This document shows positions 1-7,359 of a stretch of DNA of 14,804 bases, one piece after another; position 1 is the stretch's first letter, and each line of letters starts with the position of its first letter. The DNA comes from Butyricicoccus_A sp964513445. GTDB lineage: Bacteria; Bacillota; Clostridia; Oscillospirales; Butyricicoccaceae. The stretch covers positions 1 to 14,804 of the forward strand of contig CAZEMM010000047.1 of NCBI GenBank assembly GCA_964513445.1, read 5' to 3'. Under the pieces are notes generated by a model. That model did not search any database. It was not told the DNA's origin and saw only the letters and a list, made by a program, of their open reading frames with translations. Made by a program: the position numbers and the translations under genes.

Positions 1-63
1 AATATATGTATCTTCATCAATCTGATCAATCGTAAACCATTTATTGCTTTCTTTCGTAGTCAT
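1..63 (-). CDS. N-terminal start of an unidentified protein, possibly a metallo-beta-lactamase-fold hydrolase (partial)
   Basis: Only the first 21 codons are inside the window; the gene runs off the left edge. The peptide begins MTTKESNKWFTIDQIDEDTY. The start at 63 is chosen because a perfect AGGAGG (plus-strand 71-76) lies 7 nt upstream; the in-frame ATG at 69 is only 1 nt from it and therefore too close. The W-F-T-I-D-x-I-D-x-D-T-Y pattern resembles the N-terminus of a common clostridial MBL-fold metallo-hydrolase family, but no catalytic motif can be seen, so the family assignment is a guess. It is co-directional with and 61 bp downstream of the mgtC-like gene. Confidence 0.5.
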   Translation of the reverse strand, partial: MTTKESNKWFTIDQIDEDTYI

Positions 64-124
64 TGGCATTCCTCCTGTACTGCATTACCCAAATGAAATC
101 CCTGTTTCTATAGAAAACATCCTC

Positions 125-823
125 CTATAAGTCAATTTGCTCAACACTTTCCAGTTCATCCAGCATGGATAGCAGGCGCGTCTTATCCACGCCCTTTAAA
201 TCCACCTGAATCGTGAGTTTTCTGCCATGCTTGCTCGACTTTGAGCCAGATATCCCGTACACCGAAATCCCCTGCTGTTTCATCCACGAAACGATCTGCT
301 CCAAAACGTCGGGAGCGTCTACCGTTTCCACCACAACCGTTTCCACTGATTCCTTGATGCTCTTATAAAAGCGAATAGCGGAAATTTTTTGAATGCATAG
401 TACAAAAATTGTCAACACAATGCCGGCAAAATACATGCCGCAACCGATTGCCATGCCAACCGCAGACGTCGCCCATAATCCGGCCGCTGTAGTAAGTCCC
501 TTGATGCTCTCCTTGCGTACATAAATAATACCTGCGCCCAAAAAGCCTACGCCGGACACAATCGCTGCTGCGACACGTGATACATCCACGCGCACATTAT
601 CTCCATAGGAAAGCACATCAAAGAATCCATATTTAGAAACCAGCATCATAGTGGCTGACGCCAGGCACACCATCATATGAGTGCGCAGACCGGCGCTCTT
701 GCGGTGCTCCGCGCGGATATGGTACTGTCGCTCAAAGCCAATCGCAAAACCGCAGGCGCAGCTAAGCAATAGACGAATGGCCTGCATCATTTGTACTGAA
801 TACTGTGAGATAAATTGTTCCAT
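125..823 (-). CDS. MgtC/SapB family membrane protein
   Basis: The product has 232 residues. The N-terminal half is a hydrophobic MgtC/SapB domain with four to five membrane segments (about 13-31, 45-64, 82-101, 108-128, 130-148) and the family pattern K-S-A-G-L-R-T-H after the first helix, followed by S-x-V-G-F-L-G-A-G in the third. The soluble C-terminal part (about 160-232) looks like the ACT-like domain of longer family members. MgtC-type proteins are linked to magnesium limitation, acid stress and membrane energetics; the exact role here is unknown. Start 823 is preferred because AAAGGGAG lies 7 nt upstream; a longer reading from 880 adds 19 unlikely polar residues and lacks a ribosome binding site. 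The upstream region is long and structured, but no M-box magnesium riboswitch was recognised in it. Confidence 0.88.
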   Translation of the reverse strand: MEQFISQYSVQMMQAIRLLLSCACGFAIGFERQYHIRAEHRKSAGLRTHMMVCLASATMMLVSKYGFFDVLSYGDNVRVDVSRVAAAIVSGVGFLGAGIIYVRKESIKGLTTAAGLWATSAVGMAIGCGMYFAGIVLTIFVLCIQKISAIRFYKSIKESVETVVVETVDAPDVLEQIVSWMKQQGISVYGISGSKSSKHGRKLTIQVDLKGVDKTRLLSMLDELESVEQIDL

Positions 824-1256
824 ATTCACACTCCCTTTGTTCGCTGACGCTGACAGCTCATGACGAAATCCCTGCATCATATGCGATGAAATTTCACTTT
901 TTCTACAGTCAGAAATTTTGAAATGCAGTCTCTCAGGTGCAGGTTTTTTACTGTAAAAATTTATTGCTTTTTCGCAACAATCCGTTCGTCATCCGAGTTG
1001 ATGTGTATCTGACGCGCTATAAGGATTTTCGACTGCTTTTTATTATATCATATCTTGGCAGGTTTTGCATTATATGGATTCGGTCTGCAAGCGCTTCCTT
1101 TGATTTGACACGTATGCCTCTCAGCATCTGACGTGTCATTTTCCATGTGTTTAGAGGTAGAGGTTACCCTTTTCGCCGCCTTTGGCAGAAAGGTTTCACA
1201 GTAAAGGCACGTGTTTTTTAAAGGATTTATGCTGTTATTGTGTTTCCTGCATGATA
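824..1256. other. Long intergenic region with a hairpin, no supported gene
   Basis: No convincing gene is present; the short plus-strand reading frame at 937-1131 has no ribosome binding site and no recognisable protein. The region contains the extended -10 promoter at 1042-1050 and a hairpin at 1106-1138. The hairpin has outer arms TGACACGT/ACGTGTCA (8 bp), inner arms ATGC/GCAT, a 6-nt loop and a 3-nt bulge, and TTTT follows on the plus strand. The minus-strand leader below the promoter has further short inverted repeats, such as TTGC-N6-GCAA at 970-983. Confidence 0.5.
1042..1050 (-). promoter_or_regulatory. Candidate extended -10 promoter for the mgtC-like gene
   Basis: Read on the minus strand, the sequence is TGATATAAT, a perfect TATAAT with a TG extension one base upstream. 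The -35 region is poor (ATGCAA at 1065-1070), as expected for an extended -10 promoter. Use of this promoter would give a leader of roughly 210 nt before the start at 823. No other equally good promoter was found closer to the gene. Confidence 0.45.
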
Positions 1257-1291
1257 AAGGGCTGTAGCGTTTTTATTTCGCTACAGCCCTT
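1257..1291 (-). terminator. Intrinsic terminator downstream of tenA
   Basis: A perfect 13-bp stem (1257-1269 paired with 1279-1291) with a 9-nt A/T-only loop lies 44 bp past the tenA stop. In the direction of tenA transcription the stem ends in CCCTTTATCATG, a short T-run. A smaller hairpin, GCGTGA/TCACGC at 1300-1318, sits between it and tenA. A nearly identical hairpin ends the feo locus at 14551-14585. Confidence 0.8.
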
Positions 1292-1334
1292 CAGTACGGG
1301 CGTGATACGAGGTCACGCTGCACAGGAAGAATGC

Positions 1335-2006
1335 TTATTCCACCTCAATCAATTTCTTTTCCCACGCCATATCCCAGAACATGTACTCATACTGGCTGCA
1401 CACATTGATGATGTGCTCCAGATTTTTCAGCTGCTCCTCGGTGTAGTTCTCAGTATAGCGATCCACCATTTCGATCATCAGATCGTTGGAGGCGCGGTAT
1501 TCGTCCGACATGTACATGCTGACCCAGGTGCCGTAGAATGCATGCTCCTTTGCGCCCGGAACTGTTTCCATAAAGTCACCGATCAGCTTGTAGGTCCACG
1601 AGCACGCCAGAACCGCAGTCATCAGTTCCGCCAATCCCTGCTTGCTGGCGATGGAGATCATGTAGTTGGTGTAGGAATCGGTGACGATGCTCGGCGGCGT
1701 CTGCTCGATCATCTCCTTTGAGATGCCCAGACGCTTGAGATAGCTCTGATGCACGGCGTTTTCGGTGTCCAGCGTCGCAACGATCAGATTGGAGAACAGA
1801 CGCATGTCCGACTCCTCAGTGGCCTTGACAACGCCCAGCGCAAAGACCTTGGCGTACTGCATCAGATATTTGTGATCCTGAATCATATAGAACTGGAAGT
1901 TTTCGATCGGCAGAGTGCCGTCGGAAATGCCCTTGACAAACGGATGTGTATAGTATTGATCCCAAATGCTTTTGACACTTGCATACAGGCGGTCGCTTAC
2001 TTTCAT
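1335..2006 (-). CDS. tenA: Aminopyrimidine aminohydrolase / thiaminase II (TenA)
   Basis: TenA hydrolyses amino-HMP derived from degraded thiamine, and thiamine itself, to release HMP for salvage. The 223-residue protein is full length. Its active-site residues fall at the numbering known from Bacillus subtilis TenA: Asp44 and Tyr47 in Q-D-H-K-Y, Tyr112, the nucleophile Cys135 in L-A-C-S-W-T-Y, and Glu207 in S-Q-Y-E-Y-M-F-W (Glu205 in B. subtilis). It is the last gene of the TPP-riboswitch operon, 21 bp after ykoC, and is followed by a terminator. An AAAGGA lies about 11 nt before the ATG, a somewhat long spacing. Its position beside an HMP/thiamine transporter and thiD supports pyrimidine salvage over a purely regulatory role. 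Confidence 0.95.
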   Translation of the reverse strand: MKVSDRLYASVKSIWDQYYTHPFVKGISDGTLPIENFQFYMIQDHKYLMQYAKVFALGVVKATEESDMRLFSNLIVATLDTENAVHQSYLKRLGISKEMIEQTPPSIVTDSYTNYMISIASKQGLAELMTAVLACSWTYKLIGDFMETVPGAKEHAFYGTWVSMYMSDEYRASNDLMIEMVDRYTENYTEEQLKNLEHIINVCSQYEYMFWDMAWEKKLIEVE

Positions 2007-2027
2007 TATAGATACAGTCCTTTCCTT

Positions 2028-2741
2028 TTAAAAAATAAACGTGCACGCCGCGCCTGCCAGCATGGCGGCGAGGGTGATCACACAAAACAGGATGTCCCGT
2101 TTTTGAATAACAATCGGTTGGGTAAACGTGCGGGCGGCATCGCCGTCAAAGCCCTTGGATTCCATGGCCATGGCGACGGTCTCCGACCAGCGCACACAGT
2201 TGACCAGCGCGTTAAACAGCGGTGCGAACGAAAACAAATGGACGCGATAGCCGCGCACCTGATAGGCCAGTCTCGCCTGCTCCCATTCGCGTGAAATGGT
2301 GGGCAGCAGGTGATAGGCCGCCAGCACGCCGTAGGCAAATTTCGGCTTGAGATGCGCCTGCATCATGAGCGAGGTGACCAGCTGCTCGCCGTTTGTGGAC
2401 AGCGCGAACAGCGTGCCCAGCGCAACGAGTGCGAGCACACGTGTCGCAAGCTGGATGGCGGAGGCCATAGAGTTGAGCTCGCTTGCACCCGCCGCTCCGG
2501 CGTGGCTGCCAAAGAACAGACCGGTGCTTGCCAGAGCCGCCGCGAGCAGCAGCGACGGCAGCAGTACGACCGCCATTGCCCACCAGCTGCATCGGGACAG
2601 CACGATGAGCGCGCACACACAGACGAGCAGCGTGGCGATATTGAGCGTCCATGAACGTGAGAGCATCAGCACAAAGCAGCACAGAAGCACAGTGACCGCC
2701 TTGACAAGCGGATTGATGCGTTCTAAAAATGCGGTTCTCAA
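2028..2741 (-). CDS. ykoC: Energy-coupling factor transporter T component (YkoC-like)
   Basis: This 237-residue membrane protein is the EcfT/CbiQ-type transmembrane subunit that couples ATPase movement to the substrate-binding S component. Hydrophobic segments lie at about 12-28, 33-49, 54-72, 96-114 and 216-235. The cytoplasmic coupling region carries the two short A-R-G-like motifs of EcfT, here V-R-G (162-164, in A-Y-Q-V-R-G-Y-R) and S-K-G (195-197). Translation starts at a TTG whose bases overlap the TGA stop of ykoD (TTGA), with AAGGAGG 7 nt upstream, so the two subunits are translationally coupled. The gene name follows from adjacency to a YkoE S component and a double ATPase. Confidence 0.9.
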   Translation of the reverse strand: MRTAFLERINPLVKAVTVLLCCFVLMLSRSWTLNIATLLVCVCALIVLSRCSWWAMAVVLLPSLLLAAALASTGLFFGSHAGAAGASELNSMASAIQLATRVLALVALGTLFALSTNGEQLVTSLMMQAHLKPKFAYGVLAAYHLLPTISREWEQARLAYQVRGYRVHLFSFAPLFNALVNCVRWSETVAMAMESKGFDGDAARTFTQPIVIQKRDILFCVITLAAMLAGAACTFIF

Positions 2742-4240
2742 AGCGTAGCCTCCTTTACCAGCCGGCGGTCACGCACCGTATAGACGCACTGTGCATACGC
2801 CTGCGCCAGTCTGCGGTCATGCGTTGTCATTAGCACAGTCAGGCCGCACGCACGCACGCGCGCGCGAACCAGCTCCATCAGCGCGCGGGCGGAGCGATAG
2901 TCCTGCCCATAGGTCGGCTCGTCCAGCAACAGCAACTGCTGTCCGCCGGATAACACGGCGAGCACGGCCAGCCGCCGCTGCTGTCCCTGACTGAGCATAT
3001 ACGGTGAAAAATTGCGGTATTTTTTCAGTCCTGCACTGTCCAGCAGCGCATCCACCGGCGCATTTTGTTGTCCGGCGGAAAGCTCTTCGGCGACATTCTG
3101 CGTCACAAACTGATTCTCCGGGTTTTGAAAGGCACAGCCAACACGTCCGAACAGCTCCGCCGAACGGATATCGCGCAGCTCCATCGGCTTATCGGTGTCA
3201 CCGGTCAGTCGGATGCTGCCGTCATAAGGACGCTGCCCGAGCAGCGTGAGCAGCAGAGAGGTCTTTCCGCAGCCGCTCGGCCCCAGGATTGCCGTGATCG
3301 CGCCGGATTGAAACTGCGCGTCCGTCTGATACAGCAGGCTGTCCTGCCGCGTAACCGGCGCGGACGAACGGCGTCGCCAGCGTCGGTTTTTCGGCGGAAC
3401 AATCGGCAGCGTGACCCCGGTCAGCGTGATGCAGCTGTGTGTCGCCGGAAGCGGTTCCGGTTTGATCGCGCTGTCCTGCCAGACGCCGGGATAGGCGACG
3501 CCCTGTTCGCGAAAGAGCGTCTTGTACGCCGCCATTTCCTCGCGTGAGGTGACAGTACACAGCGGCCGTCCGCCCTCGCCGAGCAGCACAAAGCGGTCAG
3601 CGATGTTCATCCAGTGATCAGACATGTGGTCGATGGCCACGATGGTCTTGCCCTGCTCACGGCACAGTTTCCCCAGTACTGTGATGAGCGTGCGCACCGA
3701 ATCGGGGTCGAGATTGGAAAACGGCTCGTCCAATACGATGCATTTGGCGTCGAGCAAATGGATGCAGGCGAGCACACAGAGCTGCTTTTCGCCGCCGGAG
3801 AGCGTATGGATCGGCTGATCCAGCAGATGCGTCACGCCGACCCATGCGGCGGAGGCCTCTGCCCGCGCGGGCATATCCTCCGGCGGGCACAACAGGTTTT
3901 CCAGGCAGAAATACAGCTCCTGCCGCGGTGTCTGCATGCAAAATTGCAGGTCGGGATTTTGGAACATCATTGAAATGCGCTCCGCCCGCTGCTGTGGTGT
4001 ATACGAAGCAAGCGGCTGGCCGAACAACGTGATGTCGTCTGCCTGCAAAAATCCGCCGTTTTCCGGCAGCAGGCCGCACAGAACAGCCGCCAAAGTGCTT
4101 TTGCCGCAGCCGCTGCTGCCCATGAGCACCGTTATTTCCCCAGACGGTATGGACAGCGAGACATCGTCCAGAATCGGACGCTTTGCGGCTTCAAAATATC
4201 GAAAGGTTACATGATTACATTGTATTGCGGGAACGCCCAT
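2738..4240 (-). CDS. ykoD: ECF transporter ATPase with two fused ABC domains (YkoD-like)
   Basis: This 500-residue protein holds both ATP-binding cassettes of an ECF transporter in one chain, as in YkoD. First cassette: Walker A G-S-S-G-C-G-K-S-T (41-49), Q-loop Gln94, signature L-S-G-G-E-K-Q (147-153), Walker B I-V-L-D-E-P (168-173) and switch His205. Second cassette: Walker A G-P-S-G-C-G-K-T-S (320-328), Q-loop Gln372, signature L-S-Q-G-Q-Q-R-R (416-423), Walker B L-L-L-D-E-P (437-442) and His474. Both sites look catalytically complete. A basic, proline-rich linker (about 260-300, with R-R-W-R-R-R) joins the halves. Its start lies 3 bp after the ykoE stop, with GGAGG inside the last ykoE codons. 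Confidence 0.95.
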   Translation of the reverse strand: MGVPAIQCNHVTFRYFEAAKRPILDDVSLSIPSGEITVLMGSSGCGKSTLAAVLCGLLPENGGFLQADDITLFGQPLASYTPQQRAERISMMFQNPDLQFCMQTPRQELYFCLENLLCPPEDMPARAEASAAWVGVTHLLDQPIHTLSGGEKQLCVLACIHLLDAKCIVLDEPFSNLDPDSVRTLITVLGKLCREQGKTIVAIDHMSDHWMNIADRFVLLGEGGRPLCTVTSREEMAAYKTLFREQGVAYPGVWQDSAIKPEPLPATHSCITLTGVTLPIVPPKNRRWRRRSSAPVTRQDSLLYQTDAQFQSGAITAILGPSGCGKTSLLLTLLGQRPYDGSIRLTGDTDKPMELRDIRSAELFGRVGCAFQNPENQFVTQNVAEELSAGQQNAPVDALLDSAGLKKYRNFSPYMLSQGQQRRLAVLAVLSGGQQLLLLDEPTYGQDYRSARALMELVRARVRACGLTVLMTTHDRRLAQAYAQCVYTVRDRRLVKEATL

Positions 4241-4243
4241 CGC

Positions 4244-4849
4244 TTACAGTTCCTCCGGTGCGTCCTGCCTCATCCCCAATGCATAACTGCGAAGAACGCC
4301 GGCCTTTGCAAGTCCATCTGCCAACAGCTTGGTAAACACCGTATTGAATACAATCGAGCTGATCGTACGAATGATCAGCATCGTAGCCAGAATGCCGATG
4401 CTGTACCCGCTGTAGCCGTAGGAGAAATACTCCCAGGTTATGCTGCATATCGAAACGATGACCGAGCCGAGCAGCAGAGAGGACCAGCCGAAGCGCTTAT
4501 AGCCGGTCAGAATAAAGCCCAGCTCGATGCCGACGCCCTGAATCAGGCCGGTGACAAAAACCATAGGGCCGAACATGCTGCCGAGCAGCATCTCAATCGC
4601 GGCGGCGAGTACCTCTGCGACGATGCCGACGCCCTTTTTCTGGATGACATACAGCGCAAATGAGGCCGCCATAAAATAAATGCCATAGATCGGCTCATAG
4701 CCGAGCGCGCCCAGGCCAAACGGCGTGAGCGCCGCAGTCAGCGCTGTGCCGAGATAATTTGCCGCCAAAAACAGCAGCGAAAACAGGACGCCGACGATGC
4801 AGACCATCAGGATGTCCTTTAATTTCCATCCATTGGATCTTGTGTCCAT
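4244..4849 (-). CDS. ykoE: ECF transporter substrate-binding S component, thiamine/HMP type (YkoE-like)
   Basis: This 201-residue integral membrane protein has about five to six hydrophobic segments (about 12-34, 52-68, 72-92, 94-114, 120-140, 145-170). The N-terminal W-K-L-K-D-I-L-M, the G-Y-E-P-I-Y-G segment, and an overall length near 200 residues fit the YkoE family of S components. These bind HMP, thiamine or a related precursor and lend specificity to the shared YkoD/YkoC module. Assignment rests on the family look and on its place between thiD and ykoD behind a TPP riboswitch; the exact ligand cannot be read from sequence. A GGGGGA-type ribosome binding site precedes the ATG, which is 18 bp after the thiD stop. 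Confidence 0.92.
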   Translation of the reverse strand: MDTRSNGWKLKDILMVCIVGVLFSLLFLAANYLGTALTAALTPFGLGALGYEPIYGIYFMAASFALYVIQKKGVGIVAEVLAAAIEMLLGSMFGPMVFVTGLIQGVGIELGFILTGYKRFGWSSLLLGSVIVSICSITWEYFSYGYSGYSIGILATMLIIRTISSIVFNTVFTKLLADGLAKAGVLRSYALGMRQDAPEEL

Positions 4850-4867
4850 GATTCTATTCCCCCTTGT

Positions 4868-5659
4868 TCAATACGTGCCCGCGATGGCAAAAGCGTGGTT
4901 CATCGGGCCGCTGCCGCGTCCCAGATCCAGCATCGCCGCGAGCGCGCCGGAGATATAGCGCTTGGCCTGCTCCACCGCCTGCTCCAGCGGCGCGCCCTTT
5001 GCCAAATTGGAGGCAATCGCGCTGGAGAGCGTGCAACCTGTGCCGTGCGTGTTCGGATTGTCGATGCGCTTGCCGTTAAACCAGCGCGCGGTTCCGCCCG
5101 CGTACAGCAGATCGTTGGCATCGTTGAGCTGATGGCCGCCTTTGCACAGAACGGCGCATCCAAACTGCCTGTTGATTGCCTCCGCCGCGGTAATCATATC
5201 CTCGGGGGTTTTGACGGGCATACCGGCCAACACCTCTGTTTCCGGTATGTTCGGGGTGATGACCGCCGCAAGCGGCAGCAGCTCACGCTTGAGCGCGTCA
5301 ACCGCCGAATCACAGATGAGCTTTGCGCCGCTTGTCGCGACCATGACCGGGTCGACAACGATATTTTGCAGCGCATAGGTCCTGAGCGTGCGGGCGATGA
5401 CGCCGATGAGCGCCTCGGAGGAGACCATGCCGATTTTGACGGCATCCGGACGGATGTCCTCAATGACATCGGTCAGCTGCTCCTCCAGAAATTCCGGAGT
5501 CACTTCCATGATTCCGGTTACGCCGGTCGTGTTCTGGGCGGTCAGAGCGGTGATTGCGCTCATGGCATATACGCCATGGGCGGTCATGGTCTTGATGTCC
5601 GCTTGAATGCCGGCGCCTCCGCAGGAATCGCTTCCTGCGATTGTCAGTGCTGTGTACAT
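4868..5659 (-). CDS. thiD: Hydroxymethylpyrimidine / phosphomethylpyrimidine kinase (ThiD)
   Basis: ThiD phosphorylates HMP to HMP-P and HMP-P to HMP-PP, the pyrimidine half of thiamine phosphate. The 263-residue protein has the ribokinase-type N-terminus T-I-A-G-S-D-S-C-G-G-A-G (6-17), a D-P-V-M-V-A-T-S-G block (103-111) and the anion-hole motif G-T-G-C-T-L-S-S (206-213) with Cys209. Length matches the family. Start 5659 is chosen because AAGGAAGGA lies 6 nt upstream and the A-L-T-I-A-G-S-D opening matches the family; an open frame extending to 5779 runs into the riboswitch terminator and is not coding. It is the first gene after the TPP riboswitch. Confidence 0.96.
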   Translation of the reverse strand: MYTALTIAGSDSCGGAGIQADIKTMTAHGVYAMSAITALTAQNTTGVTGIMEVTPEFLEEQLTDVIEDIRPDAVKIGMVSSEALIGVIARTLRTYALQNIVVDPVMVATSGAKLICDSAVDALKRELLPLAAVITPNIPETEVLAGMPVKTPEDMITAAEAINRQFGCAVLCKGGHQLNDANDLLYAGGTARWFNGKRIDNPNTHGTGCTLSSAIASNLAKGAPLEQAVEQAKRYISGALAAMLDLGRGSGPMNHAFAIAGTY

Positions 5660-5761
5660 TTTGATTCCTTCCTTTCTGCACAGCATTTGATTTTTTATAG
5701 CGATCAAAGGTGGTGCCCCCAATTGACCGCTCCAATCAGCCGTTCGGCGGATTAGCATAAT

Positions 5762-5799
5762 AAAAAAGCCGCGACACATGGACTACCATGCATACGCGG
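5762..5799 (-). terminator. Riboswitch-linked intrinsic terminator before thiD
   Basis: Read on the minus strand, CCGCG (5795-5799) pairs with CGCGG (5769-5773), CATGG pairs with CCATG inside it around a TAGT loop, and TTTTTT (5762-5767) follows. It begins 10 nt after the aptamer ends, so it is the expected expression platform: TPP binding should favour termination. Confidence 0.85.
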
Positions 5800-5809
5800 T
5801 CAAAGGTGT

Positions 5810-5898
5810 GACTCCCTACGTTGGCATTATCCAAATCAGGTTTGATGGGTCAAAGCAATCCAGCTTACTCTCAGCCCGTTGGTACAGGCTCCCCAGTC
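5810..5898 (-). promoter_or_regulatory. TPP riboswitch aptamer (THI element)
   Basis: The minus strand carries all the conserved THI-element blocks in order: GGGGAGCC (5894-5887), GGGCTGAGAG (5877-5868), GACCCATC..AACCTGAT (about 5851-5834), GGATAATGCC (5832-5823) and CGTAGGGA (5820-5813). The P1 stem closes GACT (5898-5895) with AGTC (5813-5810). The aptamer senses thiamine pyrophosphate and here precedes thiD-ykoE-ykoD-ykoC-tenA, exactly the kind of operon it regulates. Confidence 0.97.
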
Positions 5899-5916
5899 CT
5901 ATGAAATTCTGTTCTC

Positions 5917-5944
5917 ATTATAGCACACCTCCGGGAAATTGCAA
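5917..5944 (-). promoter_or_regulatory. Promoter of the thiamine-salvage operon
   Basis: On the minus strand, TTGCAA (5939-5944), a 16-nt spacer and a perfect TATAAT (5917-5922). The predicted transcription start is around 5909-5911, about a dozen bases before the TPP aptamer. Confidence 0.75.
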
Positions 5945-6016
5945 GATGAGATTGTGAAAATATCGTGTGCGGGCAGTGCGTTTGCGTGAAATTTCCGGAT
6001 AAAATTGGGAAATTAG

Positions 6017-6045
6017 TTGCGGAATGTGCAAATGTTTCGTATAAT
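6017..6045 (+). promoter_or_regulatory. Promoter of the VOC-degV-HAD unit
   Basis: TTGCGG (6017-6022), a 17-nt spacer and a perfect TATAAT (6040-6045), divergent from the thiamine promoter with about 70 bp between the two -35 boxes. The leader to the first gene is about 36 nt. No operator was recognised. Confidence 0.75.
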
Positions 6046-6088
6046 ATTGATGTATCAGCGTAAGCTGAGTTAGACAGGAGGAATGAAA

Positions 6089-6460
6089 ATGGCATTTACA
6101 TTTGCACATAACAATTTGAATGTGACCAATTTGGATGCATCGCTCGCTTTTTATCACGAGGCGCTGGGACTGACTGAGACGCGCCGCATCAACGCGTCGG
6201 ACGGATCGTTTACCATTGTTTTTTTGGGCGACGGTGTCACGCCGCATCTGCTCGAGCTGACAGCGCTCAAGGCACATCCGCAGGCGTATGATCTGGGCGA
6301 GAATGAATTTCATCTCGCGCTGCGCACGGATGATTTTGCGGCGGCGCATGCTAAGCACGCGGAAATGGGTTGCATTTGCTTTGAAAACCCCGCGATGGGC
6401 ATTTATTTTATCGCTGATCCGGACAACTATTGGATTGAGATTATTCCGGAAAAGGACTGA
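6089..6460 (+). CDS. Glyoxalase I-like VOC family protein
   Basis: This 123-residue single-domain vicinal-oxygen-chelate protein resembles lactoylglutathione lyase, which detoxifies methylglyoxal-thiol adducts. Candidate metal ligands sit at the usual four positions: His7 (F-A-H-N-N-L-N-V), Glu56 (L-L-E-L), His75 (E-F-H-L-A-L) and Glu117 (Y-W-I-E-I-I). The D-P-D-N-Y-W-I-E ending is typical of the family. Start 6089 is preferred over the ATG at 6083 because AGGAGG (6076-6081) is 7 nt from the former and only 1 nt from the latter. The substrate is not certain, since many VOC proteins of this size act on other compounds. It is the first gene of a short operon, 6 bp before the degV gene. Confidence 0.85.
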   Translation: MAFTFAHNNLNVTNLDASLAFYHEALGLTETRRINASDGSFTIVFLGDGVTPHLLELTALKAHPQAYDLGENEFHLALRTDDFAAAHAKHAEMGCICFENPAMGIYFIADPDNYWIEIIPEKD

Positions 6461-6466
6461 AGAAAT

Positions 6467-7336
6467 ATGGATTATGTAATTGTTTCCGATTCCGTTTTGG
6501 ATATTGAGGAATCGTATTTGATTGAGCATGGTGTTCGCATCATCCACTTTGGCTTTACGCTGGATGGGTTTCCGACAGCAGTGGATGATTTTGGCAGGAC
6601 TGTGCCATATGACACGTTTTATCACGAGCTTCGCGCGGGAACCAATGTGACTACCTCGCAGGGTACGGTCGGAGAATACACCGAGATATTTGAGGATATT
6701 TTACAGTCAGGCAAGGACATCGTATACATTGGCTTTTCCTCCGCGCTGAGCGGCAGCTACCAGGCCAGCTGCATGGTGCGCAAGGATCTGAGCAAGAAAT
6801 ATTCCGGGCGCATCTATTGCGTGGATTCGTTTGCAGCGGCAGGCGGTCATACGCTGCTTGTCCGCGAGGCGGTCAAGCGCAAGGAGGAAGGCATGAGCGC
6901 GGCAGAGCTGGTGCAGTGGCTGGAGGATTTCCGTCCGCATGTCATTCATTGGTTTACCGTCGACGATCTGTTTTATCTGCACCGCGGCGGCCGCGTATCC
7001 AAGACCTCCGCTGTCATGGGCTCACTTGTTGGCATCAAGCCGATTTTGTATGTATCGGACGACGGAAGACTGATTCCGGACAAAAAGGCGCGCGGACGGC
7101 GCAAATCGCTGGAGATTCTGTGTGAGCAGATGCAGAAGCACATACTGCCCAGCGACTATCCGGTGACCATCAGCCATGGCGACTGTCTGGAGGACGCCGA
7201 GTATCTGCGTGATTACATCCTGGCGCACACGAACGTCAAAGAGGTAGAAATCCATATGCTGGACACGGTAATTGCCGCGCATTCCGGCCCGGGCACGGTC
7301 GCGCTGTTTTTCTACGGCGACAAACGCGGCAACTGA
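6467..7336 (+). CDS. DegV family fatty-acid-binding protein
   Basis: DegV/FakB proteins bind a fatty acid and, with a FakA kinase, present it for phosphorylation to acyl-phosphate. The 289-residue protein has the family landmarks: N-terminal V-S-D-S-V-L-D (6-12), the head-group motif T-T-S-Q (62-65), S-S-A-L-S-G-S-Y-Q (91-99), H-R-G-G-R (172-176), G-I-K-P-I-L (189-194) and A-H-S-G-P-G-T (271-277). No fakA gene is in the window. The ribosome binding site is weak (AGGACTGAAG), so it may depend on coupling with the VOC gene, whose stop is only 6 bp upstream. Confidence 0.93.
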   Translation: MDYVIVSDSVLDIEESYLIEHGVRIIHFGFTLDGFPTAVDDFGRTVPYDTFYHELRAGTNVTTSQGTVGEYTEIFEDILQSGKDIVYIGFSSALSGSYQASCMVRKDLSKKYSGRIYCVDSFAAAGGHTLLVREAVKRKEEGMSAAELVQWLEDFRPHVIHWFTVDDLFYLHRGGRVSKTSAVMGSLVGIKPILYVSDDGRLIPDKKARGRRKSLEILCEQMQKHILPSDYPVTISHGDCLEDAEYLRDYILAHTNVKEVEIHMLDTVIAAHSGPGTVALFFYGDKRGN

Positions 7337-7359
7337 GACGCTGTGCGGAGGTCGGCTCT

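Noticed and set aside
968..1012. Possible short leader peptide on the minus strand (starts M-T-N-G-L-L-R-K)
   Set aside because: No Shine-Dalgarno sequence in front and no regulatory codon run; not supported.
937..1131. Plus-strand 64-codon open frame in the mgtC upstream region
   Set aside because: No ribosome binding site, no protein-like composition, and it overlaps the promoter and hairpin of the minus-strand gene.
5753..5766. TTAGCATAATAAAA as a fifth iron-type operator
   Set aside because: Only the left arm matches; the right arm (GCTAA) is absent, and it sits at the T-run of the riboswitch terminator.
5660..5779. N-terminal extension of ThiD by 40 residues
   Set aside because: It runs through the riboswitch terminator and lacks a ribosome binding site; the start at 5659 matches the family and has a good AAGGAAGGA.
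5918..6625. Long minus-strand open frame opposite the VOC gene
   Set aside because: It is a mirror of the VOC and degV coding strand and both divergent promoters; the plus-strand proteins are clearly recognisable.
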